Positions 41,257-49,666 are shown, counted from the stretch's first letter. The stretch: DNA of 64,000 nucleotides from Nannocystis sp. (GCF_016714285.1 NZ_JADJNN010000009.1:1-64000); one strand, 5' to 3'. The notes: generated from the letters alone by a model not told the origin. Program-made: numbers and translations.

Positions 41257-41822
41257 CAGGCGAGGTCGCGGACGGTCGGCTTGGGCTCGGGCTCCTTGCC
41301 GTCGTGCTCGTTGTGCCAGCGCTTCATCTTGCGCTTGATGACCTCCTTCTTGACCATGCCGACGAGGTCGATCATCAGGCGACCGGTGAGGTGGTCGTGC
41401 TCGTGCTGGAGGGCGCGGCCGAACAGGCCCTCGCCCTCGACCTCGAAGCTGGCGCCGTTCACGTCGAGGGCGCGGACCCTGGCCCAGCGCGGGCGCTTGA
41501 TGTCGACGAACACGTTGGGGAAGCTGAGGCAGCCCTCCTCGGCGACGGCGAGGCCGCGGCCGGTCTCGACGAGCTCGGGGTTGATGAGCACGAGCGGCTT
41601 GGCGTCGTCACCAGCGTCGGGGTCGGCGACCTTGCCGTCGATGATGAAGATGCGCTCGAGGCGGCCGACCTGGATGGCGGCGATGCCGGCGGCGTTCAGC
41701 GAGTACATGGTGTCGATCAGGTCCCGCACGAGCTGACGGATGTTGGCGTCGACTTCCTTCACGTCGAAGGTCGGCTCGCGCAGCCGGGGGTCGGGATACG
41801 TGACGATGTCGAGGACGGACAT
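41256..41822 (-). CDS. def: Peptide deformylase
   Basis: This enzyme of 188 residues has the three deformylase motifs: AAGIAAIQV (canonical GxGLAAxQ), EEGCLSFP (EGCLS, metal Cys) and the HEHDHLTGRL motif (HExxH, two His ligands and catalytic Glu). It removes formyl from the N-terminal Met of new proteins. Motif I has Ile for Leu and Ala for the first Gly. A lysine/arginine-rich tail follows residue 160. The ATG 41822 is 84 bp from the divergent mrp gene. Confidence 0.95.
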   Translation of the reverse strand: MSVLDIVTYPDPRLREPTFDVKEVDANIRQLVRDLIDTMYSLNAAGIAAIQVGRLERIFIIDGKVADPDAGDDAKPLVLINPELVETGRGLAVAEEGCLSFPNVFVDIKRPRWARVRALDVNGASFEVEGEGLFGRALQHEHDHLTGRLMIDLVGMVKKEVIKRKMKRWHNEHDGKEPEPKPTVRDLA

Positions 41823-41906
41823 GGCGAAGGTGTGCGGTTGCTCCGGCCCAACTATAGAGGGCCCGTCTGGTGGCGGAAAGGCCCCGTGGTATGTACCCCA
41901 GCGCAC

Positions 41907-43019
41907 ATGAGCGTCACTCTCGATCAGGTGAAGGCGGCGCTGGCCGGCGTGAAGGACCCGGCGACGGGTCGCGAGCTGGTGGCAGATGGCCGGGCCGAGG
42001 CCCGCATCGACGTCGGTGATTCAGGTGGCTCCGATCTTGGGGCGGGCGAGGTCGCGCTGCGCATCGAGCTCATCTCGCCTGGCTTTCCGCTGCGCGGCGA
42101 GCTCGACGCGGCCCTGCGTGCGGCGATCGAGCCGCTCGGGCTGCCGGTGCGCATCGAGTACGGGCTGCGCGTGCCGAGCAAGCCGGCGCGTCAGGATCTC
42201 AACCGCCTGCCGACGGTGAAGAACATCATCGCGGTGGCGGCGGGTAAGGGTGGCGTCGGCAAGAGCACGGTGAGCGTCAACGTGGCGATGGCGCTGAAGC
42301 AGCTCGGGGCGCGGGTGGCGGTGCTGGACGCCGATATCTACGGGCCGAGCGTGCCGAAGATGCTGGGCCCGGCCACGCGCGAGACCTCGACCACCGCGGA
42401 GGGTGATCGCATCAGTCCGGCGATCTTCCGCGGCGTGCCGGTGATGAGCGTGGCGTTCTTCGTCGAGCCTGGCAGCGCGGTGATCTGGCGCGGGCCGATG
42501 ATCCACAAGCTGCTCAAGCAATTCCTCGAGGACGTCGTGTGGGGCGAGGTCGACTACCTGATCGTCGACCTGCCGCCTGGCACCGGGGACGCCCAGCTCT
42601 CGCTGGCGCAGCTGATCCCGATCACCGGGGCGATCATCGTCACCACGCCGCAGGAGGTCGCGTTGATCGACGTCCGCCGCGCGGTCAACATGTTCAACAA
42701 GCTCGAGGTGCCGATCGTCGGCGTCGTCGAGAACATGAGCCACTACACCTGCCCGGCCTGCGGCCACCATGACAACATCTTCGCCAGCGGCGGCGGCAAG
42801 CGGCTGGCTCAGGAGCTCGGCGTGCCGCTGCTCGGGCAGGTGCCGATCGACAACCGCGTCAGCTTCGGCGGCGAGGCCGGGGTGCCGGTGGTCGAGGGCG
42901 CGCCGGGCAGCGAGCAGGCGCGGGTGTTCACCGAGATCGCCGCGCAGGCGGCCTTCGCGGTGAGCAAGGCCAGCGCCACGGGGCCCAAGCGCTCGAGCCT
43001 GCTGCGCACCGTGAGCTGA
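41907..43019 (+). CDS. mrp: Mrp/NBP35-type Fe-S cluster carrier ATPase
   Basis: This protein of 370 residues has an N-terminal DUF59/MIP18-like domain (residues about 1-95), then a deviant Walker A AGKGGVGKST (residues about 111-120), ADIYGPSVPKMLG, the switch motif LIVDLPPGTGDAQLSL, and CPACGHHDN with the CxxC that binds the bridging 4Fe-4S cluster. This is a scaffold/carrier for Fe-S cluster delivery to apoproteins. Its ATG 41907 is 84 bp from the divergent peptide deformylase gene. The stop lies 8 bp before the stop of the convergent LON-domain gene. Confidence 0.94.
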   Translation: MSVTLDQVKAALAGVKDPATGRELVADGRAEARIDVGDSGGSDLGAGEVALRIELISPGFPLRGELDAALRAAIEPLGLPVRIEYGLRVPSKPARQDLNRLPTVKNIIAVAAGKGGVGKSTVSVNVAMALKQLGARVAVLDADIYGPSVPKMLGPATRETSTTAEGDRISPAIFRGVPVMSVAFFVEPGSAVIWRGPMIHKLLKQFLEDVVWGEVDYLIVDLPPGTGDAQLSLAQLIPITGAIIVTTPQEVALIDVRRAVNMFNKLEVPIVGVVENMSHYTCPACGHHDNIFASGGGKRLAQELGVPLLGQVPIDNRVSFGGEAGVPVVEGAPGSEQARVFTEIAAQAAFAVSKASATGPKRSSLLRTVS

Positions 43020-43027
43020 GCGGGGGC

Positions 43028-43746
43028 TCAGTTGAGCCAGCGCGGGCCGCTGCGCCCGGCGAGGCGTGTGAGCACGCCGGCGATGCGCTCGCCCAGGAAG
43101 TGCGCGCGGGCGTCGCTGGTCGTAGCGACGAGGCTCTGCTGCTGCAGATCGACCAGGCTGCGGCGGTCGCCGAGGTCGTCGCGCCCTCCCGGGTGGCCAG
43201 CAGCTCGAGGCTGGGGAGGAAGGCGGTGAGCGCATACAGGAGGACGCGGACATCGCTGATGGCGAGCAAGGAGCGGAGGCTCTCGCGCTCGTCGCCGCAG
43301 TGCTGGGCGACGCGTTCGACCTGGGCGCGGAGGACGGCGACGGCCTCGAGGTCCTGCGGGTGTGGTTCGGCGAGCGCGGTTGCGTCGACCTCGCGGAAGC
43401 GGTGGGCGAGCGGGTGCTCGCGCTCGCTGCGGACGCGGCACACGCCCTCGAGGCGGATGATGCGGCGCCCGTCGGGGAGGCGGACGTGGAACACCAGCTT
43501 GCCGACCCCGAAGATCGGCTCGAAGGGCGGCGGTCCGGACCCGGCCCCGAGCGGGGGCTGCGGGCGCAGCAGGGGCACGCCGATGTGTTGGTCGTTCGCA
43601 CGCACGAAGTCGACGAGGTCGAGGTAACGCGGCTCGAACACGTTGAGCGGCAGGACCATCCCTGGCAGCAAGACAACGTTCGGTAGCGGGAAGATCGGCA
43701 GCGTGCCCAGCACCTGGGCGCCGGGGACTGCGTTGGCGTTGAGCAT
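43028..43746 (-). CDS. LON-substrate-binding domain protein, frameshifted near its 3' end
   Basis: From ATG 43746 the protein begins TLPIFPLPNVVLLPGMVLPL, the hallmark of stand-alone LON N-terminal domains, with FEPRYLDLV following, and later GGCxRV-like VCRVRSEREHPL. The frame then loses sense after SLELLATREG; the adjacent frame continues RDDLGDRRSLVDLQQQSLVA and ends in RSGPRWLN at 43028. One missing G in the GGG run near 43186-43188 explains it. The repaired product is about 239 residues. A TATAAA-like sequence lies 11-16 bp upstream of the ATG. Role: peptide or substrate binding; no protease domain is present. Confidence 0.82.
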
Positions 43747-43756
43747 CGCGGGCTGT

Positions 43757-43870
43757 TTATACTCGGGTCGCCCCGGCCCGCCAGGGGTGCGCATACAGGT
43801 CGTCGACGTGGCCGTCGCGCAGCTCGGGCTCGCCGTGGCGAAGGAGCTCCAGCCGGGTCGAGTCATGCGA
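43757..43870 (-). pseudogene. Short frame with histidine-phosphatase-like LRHGEP motif
   Basis: Between folE and the LON-domain gene a minus-strand frame reads RLELLRHGEPELRDG and then HVDDLYAHPWRAGATRV, ending at 43757. LRHGEP is the N-terminal signature of histidine phosphatases. Only about 35 codons are present and the frame overlaps the folE stop; an ATG at 43866 is in the next frame, so it may be a remnant with a one-base shift. It may be chance. Confidence 0.2.
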
Positions 43871-44429
43871 CCAGCAGCGCCTGCAGGTCCGGGCGATCGC
43901 GCAGCGCTCCGCGCAGCGAGCTGGTGACGACCTCGGCGCCGTGCTTGTTGCCCGGCACGCTGAGGCAGGTGTGACGGGCCCGCATCACGCAGCCGGCCCC
44001 GCGCGCGCCGAGGTGTTCGATCAAGGCGTCGGCGATGTCGTTGCAGGCGCGCTCCTGCAGCGTGAGCCTGCGGGTGAAGCAGGTGACGAGGTCACCGAGG
44101 CGGCTAAAGCCGGCGAGGCGACCGGCAGGCAAGTAGGCGACCGCGGCGGTGCCAGTGTAGGGCAGCAAGTGGTGCGGGCACAGGCCGTGGAAGGGCAGGC
44201 CGCGCACGAGCACCAGCTCCGACGCGCCCTCGCCGACGACCGGGTCGCCGAGGATCTGCGCGGGGTCCATGGCGAAGCCGGCGAGGAACTCCTCGCTCCA
44301 CACGCGGGCCACGCGAGTGGGTGTGCTGACGAGATCCTTGTGGTCGAGCTGCAGACCGCAGGCGGTGAGCAGCTCAGCCACGGCGCGCTCGATCGCCGCG
44401 CGACGTTCGGGTGCGGGGGAGGCGGCCAC
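43863..44429 (-). CDS. folE: GTP cyclohydrolase I
   Basis: This enzyme of about 188 residues carries the zinc and catalytic motifs of GTP cyclohydrolase I: GLCPHHLLPYTG (canonical CEHHLLPF), an IADALIEHLGARGAG segment, and ARHTCLSVPG with the third zinc Cys. It forms dihydroneopterin triphosphate, the first step of folate and pterin synthesis. The GTG 44429 was chosen because it starts before the first conserved helix; longer versions would add basic, unlikely sequence. It lies 32 bp after a MerR regulator gene and is followed by the LON-domain gene, all in one direction. A pteridine-reductase-like SDR is divergent. Confidence 0.92.
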   Translation of the reverse strand: MAASPAPERRAAIERAVAELLTACGLQLDHKDLVSTPTRVARVWSEEFLAGFAMDPAQILGDPVVGEGASELVLVRGLPFHGLCPHHLLPYTGTAAVAYLPAGRLAGFSRLGDLVTCFTRRLTLQERACNDIADALIEHLGARGAGCVMRARHTCLSVPGNKHGAEVVTSSLRGALRDRPDLQALLVA

Positions 44430-44461
44430 GGCGGCCGGTATACCCGATTGCTGGGGGTGCG

Positions 44462-44998
44462 TCAGCGGCCGACGACGTGCAGCGAGCGCGGCCGGGGCGG
44501 GGCAGCGCGGGCCTCGACGCCGCGCCAGCTGTTGCGAAAGCCCTGGGGCAGGGCGTCGAGCGCGGGCAGGCGGGTGCAGGCCTCGCAGGTGATGGCCTTG
44601 CCCGGCGTCTCGGTGCACCCGTCGCACACCGCGAGGGCCTGGCGGGTGGCCTGGAGGTCGTCGCGCAGGCGGTTGAGCAGACCGATCTTGTGCTCGAGCT
44701 GGGCGATGTGGCCGGAGACCATCGACTCCAGTTGACGGCAGGCGTGGTGGTCTGGCCTGGTCTGCTCGCGTACGGCGAGCAGCGCGGTGATCTCCTCGAG
44801 CGACCAGCCGGCCTCGCGCAGGGCGAGGATGAAGTTGAGGCGGTCGAGCTCGCCGGGGGGGAATTGGCGGTGGCCGCCGCTGCTGCGGGCCGCCTGGAGC
44901 AGGCCCTCGCGTTCGTAGTAGCGGACGGTGCGAGGCGTGCAGCCGCTGCCCTCGGTCATTTCCTTCAGGGTCAGGAGGCCACCACGCTTGCTCGCCAT
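44462..44998 (-). CDS. MerR family transcriptional regulator
   Basis: This protein of 178 residues has a MerR helix-turn-helix with wing (residues 10-78): LTLKEMTEGSGCTPRTVRYY, EREGLLQAARSSGGHRQF. A dimerisation helix follows (about 85-120) and the C-terminal part has a Cys-rich motif CDGCTETPGKAITCEAC (CX2C-X10-CX2C), suggesting metal or redox sensing. The gene is the first in a unit with folE and the LON-domain gene and is divergent from an SDR gene. Its likely operator lies in the 67-bp region between. Confidence 0.88.
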   Translation of the reverse strand: MASKRGGLLTLKEMTEGSGCTPRTVRYYEREGLLQAARSSGGHRQFPPGELDRLNFILALREAGWSLEEITALLAVREQTRPDHHACRQLESMVSGHIAQLEHKIGLLNRLRDDLQATRQALAVCDGCTETPGKAITCEACTRLPALDALPQGFRNSWRGVEARAAPPRPRSLHVVGR

Positions 44999-45000
44999 GT

Positions 45001-45019
45001 CGCCAGCGTGACGCTGGCG
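45001..45019. promoter_or_regulatory. 19-bp inverted repeat next to the MerR-family gene
   Basis: CGCCAGCG-TGA-CGCTGGCG begins 3 bp upstream of the MerR-family start codon and lies between that gene and the divergent SDR gene (start 45066). MerR proteins bind dyads near promoters, so this is a candidate operator. It is unusually close to the start codon, so a hairpin in the leader is an alternative. Confidence 0.4.
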
Positions 45020-45065
45020 GCGGTCGGCTGTCAATCTCGCTGGGCCCGGGCTACCCTCGCGCCGC

Positions 45066-45824
45066 ATGTCGCAGGCCCCCGTCGCCCTCGTCACTGGCGG
45101 AGCGATCCGTGTTGGTCGCGCCATTTGCCTCGCCCTGGCGGCGGCCGGGTACCGCGTGTGGCTTCACTATCATCACTCGGCCGAGGCCGCCGCCGAGGTC
45201 TTGCGGGCGATCGGCGGTGCGGGTCTCGGCCCGCTGCGCCTCGACCTCGCCGACGAGGCCGCCCGCGCCGAACTGGTGCGCACGGTCCTCGACCCCGACG
45301 GTCCGGCCGGTGGGCGGCTCGACCTCCTGGTCAACAACGCCGCAGGCTTCGAGCGCGGGTCCTTCACCGGGCGCAGCGACGCCGACCTCCGGCGCGTGCT
45401 CGAGCTGAACCTGGTCGCCCCGATCTCGCTGGCCCGCGGGCTGGCGCCGGGGCTCGCGGCGGTGCAGGGCAGCGTGGTCAACCTCCTCGACGTCGCCGCC
45501 TATCAGCCGTGGCGAGGCTACCTGGACCACTGCACCGCCAAGGCCGGGCTGGCGATGGCGACGCGGGCGCTGGCTGTGGAGCTTGCCCCGGCGGTGCGGG
45601 TCAACGGCGTGGCGCCCGGGACAGTCGCCTGGCCGGAGGCCGACGAGCGCTACGCCGAGGGCTCGCCAACCCGGGCGGCGATCCTGCGTGCGATCCCTCT
45701 TGGCCGGATCGGCGAACCCGATGATATCGCCCAGGCGGTGCTGTTCCTGGCCCGCAGCGGCTTTATCAGCGGGCACACGATCGCCGTCGACGGTGGGCGT
45801 CTGGCGGCAGGTGGCCTCGGCTGA
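45066..45824 (+). CDS. Pteridine-reductase-like SDR with a substituted catalytic Tyr
   Basis: This protein of 252 residues is a short-chain dehydrogenase with a TGGAIRVG cofactor motif (residues 10-17) and NNAAG (90-94). The region VVNLLDVAAYQPWRGYLDHC followed by TAK matches pteridine reductase 1, which has Asp in place of the usual catalytic Ser; here this is Asp142. The position of the catalytic Tyr in YxxxK is His155 (HCTAK), with Lys159 kept. The C-terminal cofactor/NADPH part (AVRVNGVAPGTV) is normal. Because folE lies just across a divergent promoter, a role in pterin or folate reduction is likely but the His needs testing. Confidence 0.82.
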   Translation: MSQAPVALVTGGAIRVGRAICLALAAAGYRVWLHYHHSAEAAAEVLRAIGGAGLGPLRLDLADEAARAELVRTVLDPDGPAGGRLDLLVNNAAGFERGSFTGRSDADLRRVLELNLVAPISLARGLAPGLAAVQGSVVNLLDVAAYQPWRGYLDHCTAKAGLAMATRALAVELAPAVRVNGVAPGTVAWPEADERYAEGSPTRAAILRAIPLGRIGEPDDIAQAVLFLARSGFISGHTIAVDGGRLAAGGLG

Positions 45825-45913
45825 GGGCGGCGCAGGCCCTGCGGGCTGCGCGGGTCGCTCCGCCGGCCCCTTGACCCGCGGGCCGGGATCCCCTATCCAT
45901 TGCGGCCTTCCCC

Positions 45914-46225
45914 ATGGCCCGCCAAACCGACGAAGAGTTCTCCGACTACAACCAGCGGCGTGAGCCGCTGAACGCGGCCGCCACGGCCAACGATCACCGC
46001 CCCGTCACCGGCCGCCCGCTCGAGGTCAAGGTCGATGAGCGTGGCGTCGAGCGAGCGATCCGCAAGCTTCGTCGTCTCATGGCCAGCGAGGGTGTGCTCC
46101 GCGAGATCAAGCGCCGTCGCCACTACGAGAAGCCGAGCGTGAAGACCAAGCGCAAGCTTCGCGAGGCCGAGCGCCGTCGCAAGCGTCGCCAGCGCAAGCG
46201 CGTCCCGATGCGCGGCGAGGCGTGA
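45914..46225 (+). CDS. rpsU: 30S ribosomal protein bS21
   Basis: This very basic protein of 103 residues contains the bS21 core from about residue 35: RPLEVKVDERGVERAIRKLR, LMASEGVLREIKRRRHYEKP, followed by an Arg/Lys-rich tail. The usual length is about 70 residues. The extra 30 N-terminal residues (ARQTDEEFSDYNQRREPLNA and on) are polar. ATG 45914 is the only reasonable start seen; an internal start is less likely. The protein sits on the 30S subunit and helps initiation. Confidence 0.9.
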   Translation: MARQTDEEFSDYNQRREPLNAAATANDHRPVTGRPLEVKVDERGVERAIRKLRRLMASEGVLREIKRRRHYEKPSVKTKRKLREAERRRKRRQRKRVPMRGEA

Positions 46226-46325
46226 GTGGCCGGGCCTCGCGGGGCCACCTGGCCGCTTGGGGCTACCTGGCCATTCATACCTGGCCATTCATACTTGGCC
46301 CCTTGTTCATGTCTTCGAGGCAACC
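46226..46325 (+). repeat. Short repeated segments between rpsU and the next gene
   Basis: The motif ACCTGGCC recurs three times, followed twice by ATTCAT (46266-46292). It may act as a hairpin or be neutral repeat. No gene is seen. Confidence 0.5.
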
Positions 46326-46877
46326 ATGACGCTCCCATGGCTGGTCGCGCCGCGGCTCGATGACCCCACGGCGGATGCTGCGGCCGCGGTCGCTCCACCG
46401 ATGCTCGCGGCGATCCGCTGCGTGTTTGGGGTCGGCGTGGAGCCTGGAGCGGTGCCCGACGGCGACGGCCTGCGCCCCGTGTACTGCGTCCAGCTCCCAG
46501 TCGACGCGCCCGGGAGCCTCGACGCCGATGACACCCATGAGTTCGACGCGGCCAGCCTCCTGGGTGCTCTCCAGGTCCGCGCCCTTGGCCGCGCCTGGGC
46601 GATGCGCCTCGAGTTCGAGCTGGTCCAGACCGCAGGAGCGGCGGCCCAGGTCGACCTCTTCCTCGTCGACGCCCCCGCAGAGCCGCTACATCTGCTGCAC
46701 TCGAGCCCGCAGCCGGGCGGTGGGCGTCGCCTGACCTTCGGAACAGGTCTCGTGCATACCCCGGCCGGCGTGGCCCGCCTCGCGGGCAGCTATCACCTCG
46801 AGCAACGCTCGGGGGACGGCGCCGCCGCGGGCGCCTGTGCGGTGCAGCTCGGGCTCACCGAATACGAATTCGAATGA
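46326..46877 (+). CDS. Hypothetical protein
   Basis: This acidic protein of 183 residues has no recognised domain. It alternates strands (RPVYCVQLPVDAPGS, AWAMRLEFELVQTAG, AQVDLFLVDAP, RLTFGTGLVHTPAGVARLAG) and ends EYEFE. It has no signal sequence or membrane helix. ATG 46326 is chosen because upstream codons lie in a repeat-rich spacer. It overlaps the open frame of the next gene only if the latter's upstream starts are used. Confidence 0.7.
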   Translation: MTLPWLVAPRLDDPTADAAAAVAPPMLAAIRCVFGVGVEPGAVPDGDGLRPVYCVQLPVDAPGSLDADDTHEFDAASLLGALQVRALGRAWAMRLEFELVQTAGAAAQVDLFLVDAPAEPLHLLHSSPQPGGGRRLTFGTGLVHTPAGVARLAGSYHLEQRSGDGAAAGACAVQLGLTEYEFE

Positions 46878-46923
46878 GCGCCGCGAATTGGCGCCGGGCC
46901 TGCGCGGCCGCTATGGTGGCGAC

Positions 46924-47886
46924 GTGGTGCGGAGGCGCGGGCGGAGCTCGAGGCACAGCGCGTGGGTGCTGGTGGCCTTGCTCGTGCTGGTCTATTGGCT
47001 CGCGGGCGACCGCCTGCGTGAGGGTCTCGGCCTGCCAGGGAGCGGCGCGGCGCCGGGCAAGGGCGCGGCCCTGCGAGTTGCCACCTGGAACCTGCGCAAC
47101 TTTCCGGACCCAGCCCAGGACCAGGCCCGCCTGCGCGATCGCCTGAACGGCCTCGACGCCGATCTGCTCGCGCTGCAGGAGATCCACGATCCCGCCGCGC
47201 TCCAGGCCCTCCTGCCAGGGTGGACGATCGCCCTCAGCGAGCACGGGGGCCGTGGCCATCAGCGCCTCGGAGTCGCCATCGATCCGCAAGCGCTCGAGTT
47301 GATCGAGCCAGCGCGCGAGTACCCGGAGCTGAGCATGCGGGGGCACGTGCGGCCCGGATTTTCAGTGTACTTGCGCGCACACAACGGGGGCCCTGACTTT
47401 CATGTGCTCGTCGTCCACCTCAAGGCGATGAGCGAAGGCTACTCGCTGCGGACCCAGCAGTGGTCGCTGCTCGCCGGACTCGCCGGAGATCTGTTGCGCA
47501 GCGATCCCGATCTGATCGTGCTGGGTGACTTCAACGCGACCGGTCCCGCCGGCGGCACACCCCAGGCCGAGCTTTCCGCCCTGGAGGCGATCCTGGGGCC
47601 GATTGGGCTGCGACGGCTCGCGGCGAGTGAACCGTGCTCGTCCTACTGGGACGGGGCCCGCCGCGACGCCTGGCAAGAGCCCTCGTTGCTCGATCTGGTG
47701 TGGGTCGCCGGTCTGCACGAGGGCCTCGACGCCGACGCCCAGGTCCGGCCGCTCCATCATTGTGCTCGCCATCACTGTCAGACCTTCCGCTCGACCTCCG
47801 CCTATCCCGAGCCGGACTTCGCGGACCTCAGCGATCACTGCCCCGTCGTCCTCGACCTCGCTCAGGGCCGCGATGATGACCCGTGA
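46924..47886 (+). CDS. Membrane-anchored endonuclease/exonuclease/phosphatase family protein
   Basis: This protein of 320 residues has an N-terminal membrane helix (AWVLVALLVLVYWLAG) and an EEP domain at about 45-315. Motifs: RVATWNLRNF, LLALQEIHD with metal-binding Glu, HVLVVHLKAMSEG, VLGDFNATG and the C-terminal SDHCPVVLDL. These enzymes hydrolyse phosphodiester or phosphomonoester bonds in nucleic acids, sphingolipids or inositides; the substrate here is unknown. Two GTGs (46924 and 46927) are the likely start; the frame is open from 46837. Confidence 0.84.
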   Translation: MVRRRGRSSRHSAWVLVALLVLVYWLAGDRLREGLGLPGSGAAPGKGAALRVATWNLRNFPDPAQDQARLRDRLNGLDADLLALQEIHDPAALQALLPGWTIALSEHGGRGHQRLGVAIDPQALELIEPAREYPELSMRGHVRPGFSVYLRAHNGGPDFHVLVVHLKAMSEGYSLRTQQWSLLAGLAGDLLRSDPDLIVLGDFNATGPAGGTPQAELSALEAILGPIGLRRLAASEPCSSYWDGARRDAWQEPSLLDLVWVAGLHEGLDADAQVRPLHHCARHHCQTFRSTSAYPEPDFADLSDHCPVVLDLAQGRDDDP

Positions 47887-48292
47887 GTTGACGCGGAACT
47901 CGCTGCGGGGGCCGCGGCCTATCCACGACCTGCGGGTGCCAGCATGCCCCAAGGGACAGATGCTGCTTGCTGAGAAACCGTCCTGTGCCCGTCTCCGCGC
48001 ACCCTTCGGCCAGAAATTCAGGGACCCACGAAGCCGGCTGAAGATTTGCCGCGCAGCCATGTCCAAGGCCACACTCTTCGCGCCTCAACGCGGCCAGCCC
48101 CATTGAAGCTCGTAAAGCTAACCCATTGTGGGTCAGCGCGCGCTTTGCCTCTCAACACGCTCGAGTACCTGTCAAACCGCGTTTGGCCGACTGATGGACA
48201 CGGGACAGTCCGCGATAGTACCATCCCCGGGCGATTCTCGAGGCCCGACCCCGACGAGCTGTTCGTAGTACGCAACCAGGAGAAGACGACTC
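47887..48292. other. 406-bp intergenic region with a GGGACA element and small dyad
   Basis: No gene was recognised here. The region contains a GGGACA-element half at about 47947-47957 with further related half-sites downstream, a slightly lower-GC part from about 48100, a dyad ACCCA-TTG-TGGGT at 48121-48133, and another GGGACAGTCC at 48203-48212. It should contain the promoter of the Cys-rich lipoprotein gene; an AGGAGA ribosome-binding site lies at 48278-48283. Confidence 0.55.
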
Positions 48293-49621
48293 ATGCACCT
48301 CAACAAATTCCGTACCTTTGGCCTGCTCGCCGGTGGCATCGTCGCCGGGCTCGCGCTCACCTCCGTCCAGGGCTGCGACAGTGTCGCTGACGACATCTGC
48401 GGTCCATGCGGCACCATCGCGGGGGGTTCGCTCTCCATCTCTGGCAGCGCCCAGCTCGACGGCTTCTTCAATGCCACGGGCTCGCTGAACAACGCCGTCG
48501 CCCAGATCAAGGGCTCGTTCGACGCCGACATCCTCGCCCTCGCGGACGTGTACGGCGTGGCTCGCGGCAACGTGGACGCGACCTTCGTCAGCAGCCTCAC
48601 CGCGGCGATCAAGGCCGACTTTTCGGCCAACCTCGACGGTGGCATCAAGGTCGTCTACAAGCCGGCCGAGTGCTCCGTCAACGTCAGCGTCGCCGTCGAT
48701 GCCCAGGCCAAGTGCGAGGTCCAGGGCGGCTGCGAGGCGATGGTCGATCCGGGCGAGGTCTCGGTCCAGTGCGAGGGCGGTTGCTCTGGCAAGTGCGACG
48801 CTGCCTGTGAGGGCGACCTCTCCTGCGAGGTCACTGCCCCGTCGATCGAGTGCTCCGGCCAGTGCGAAGGCTCGTGCACCCTCGACGCGGCCGCCTCCTG
48901 CGACGGCACCTGCCGCGGCGATTGCTCGGGCACCTGCTCCGCGACGGACAGCTCCGGCAAGTGCGCTGGTACTTGCGACGGCATGTGCGACGGCAGCTGC
49001 GAGTTCAAGGCCGCCGCCTCCTGCTCCGGCAAGTGCAACGGCAAGTGCCTGGTCAACCAGGGTGACGCGCAGTGCACCGGCGAGGTGTCCTGCCGCGGCA
49101 CGTGCATGGGCGAGTGCAAGGGCAGCTGCACCGGCAAGGCGACCCCGCCGAGCGCTTCGGCCAGCTGCGACGCCTCGGCCGACTGCCAGGCCCAGGCCTC
49201 GGCGCAGGCCAGCGCCGACATTCAGTGCACCCCGCCCAGCCTCGATCTGCAGTACGCGTTCGCGGCCGGCGTCAACGCCGAGGCCCAGGGTCAGTTCCTC
49301 GCCCGGATCGGCGAGCTGAAGGTCCGCGGCGTGGCGATCCTCCAGGGCTTTGCTCGCCTCGGTGCGCTGGTCACTGGCGAGGTTGACGGCAAGGTGGTCT
49401 TCGACCCGTCGCCCGTCGTCGAGATCACTGGCGCCCTCCAGGGCGTCATCTCGGCCGGTGTCGAGGGCGACCTGTTCGCCAACGTCCCGAAGGGCCGCCT
49501 CCTGTGCGTCATCCCGGCCTTCAACGATGCCGTGTCGGCGCTCGGCAGCGTCGTCAGCGAGACCAAGGGCACCCTCGAGGCCCAGGCGAGCTTCGCCGCC
49601 TTCATCACCACCGGCGGCTGA
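48293..49621 (+). CDS. Cys-rich surface lipoprotein
   Basis: This protein of 442 residues has a lipobox (LTSVQGC) after a signal sequence. Residues about 40-135 are hydrophobic-small and helical (LDGFFNATGSLNNAVAQIKG). Residues about 140-285 are a lattice of close cysteines in CxGxCxGxC-type units (CSGKCDAAC, CSGQCEGSC, CDGTCRGDC, CAGTCDGMCDGSC), which suggests dense disulfides or metal binding. A second helical region (about 300-440) is similar in character to the first and ends ASFAAFITTGG. No known domain was recognised, although this style of protein is common in myxobacteria. A ribosome-binding site AGGAGA precedes the ATG. Confidence 0.8.
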   Translation: MHLNKFRTFGLLAGGIVAGLALTSVQGCDSVADDICGPCGTIAGGSLSISGSAQLDGFFNATGSLNNAVAQIKGSFDADILALADVYGVARGNVDATFVSSLTAAIKADFSANLDGGIKVVYKPAECSVNVSVAVDAQAKCEVQGGCEAMVDPGEVSVQCEGGCSGKCDAACEGDLSCEVTAPSIECSGQCEGSCTLDAAASCDGTCRGDCSGTCSATDSSGKCAGTCDGMCDGSCEFKAAASCSGKCNGKCLVNQGDAQCTGEVSCRGTCMGECKGSCTGKATPPSASASCDASADCQAQASAQASADIQCTPPSLDLQYAFAAGVNAEAQGQFLARIGELKVRGVAILQGFARLGALVTGEVDGKVVFDPSPVVEITGALQGVISAGVEGDLFANVPKGRLLCVIPAFNDAVSALGSVVSETKGTLEAQASFAAFITTGG

Positions 49622-49643
49622 TCGGCCTCCCGGTGTGAACACG

Positions 49644-49666
49644 ACGGCCGCCCACAAGGCGGCCGT
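49644..49666 (+). terminator. Hairpin after the Cys-rich lipoprotein gene
   Basis: ACGGCCGCC-CACAA-GGCGGCCGT forms a 9-bp GC-rich stem with a 5-base loop, 22 bp after the stop codon, followed by TCGTATTGG. There is no long T run, so termination efficiency is uncertain. Confidence 0.65.
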
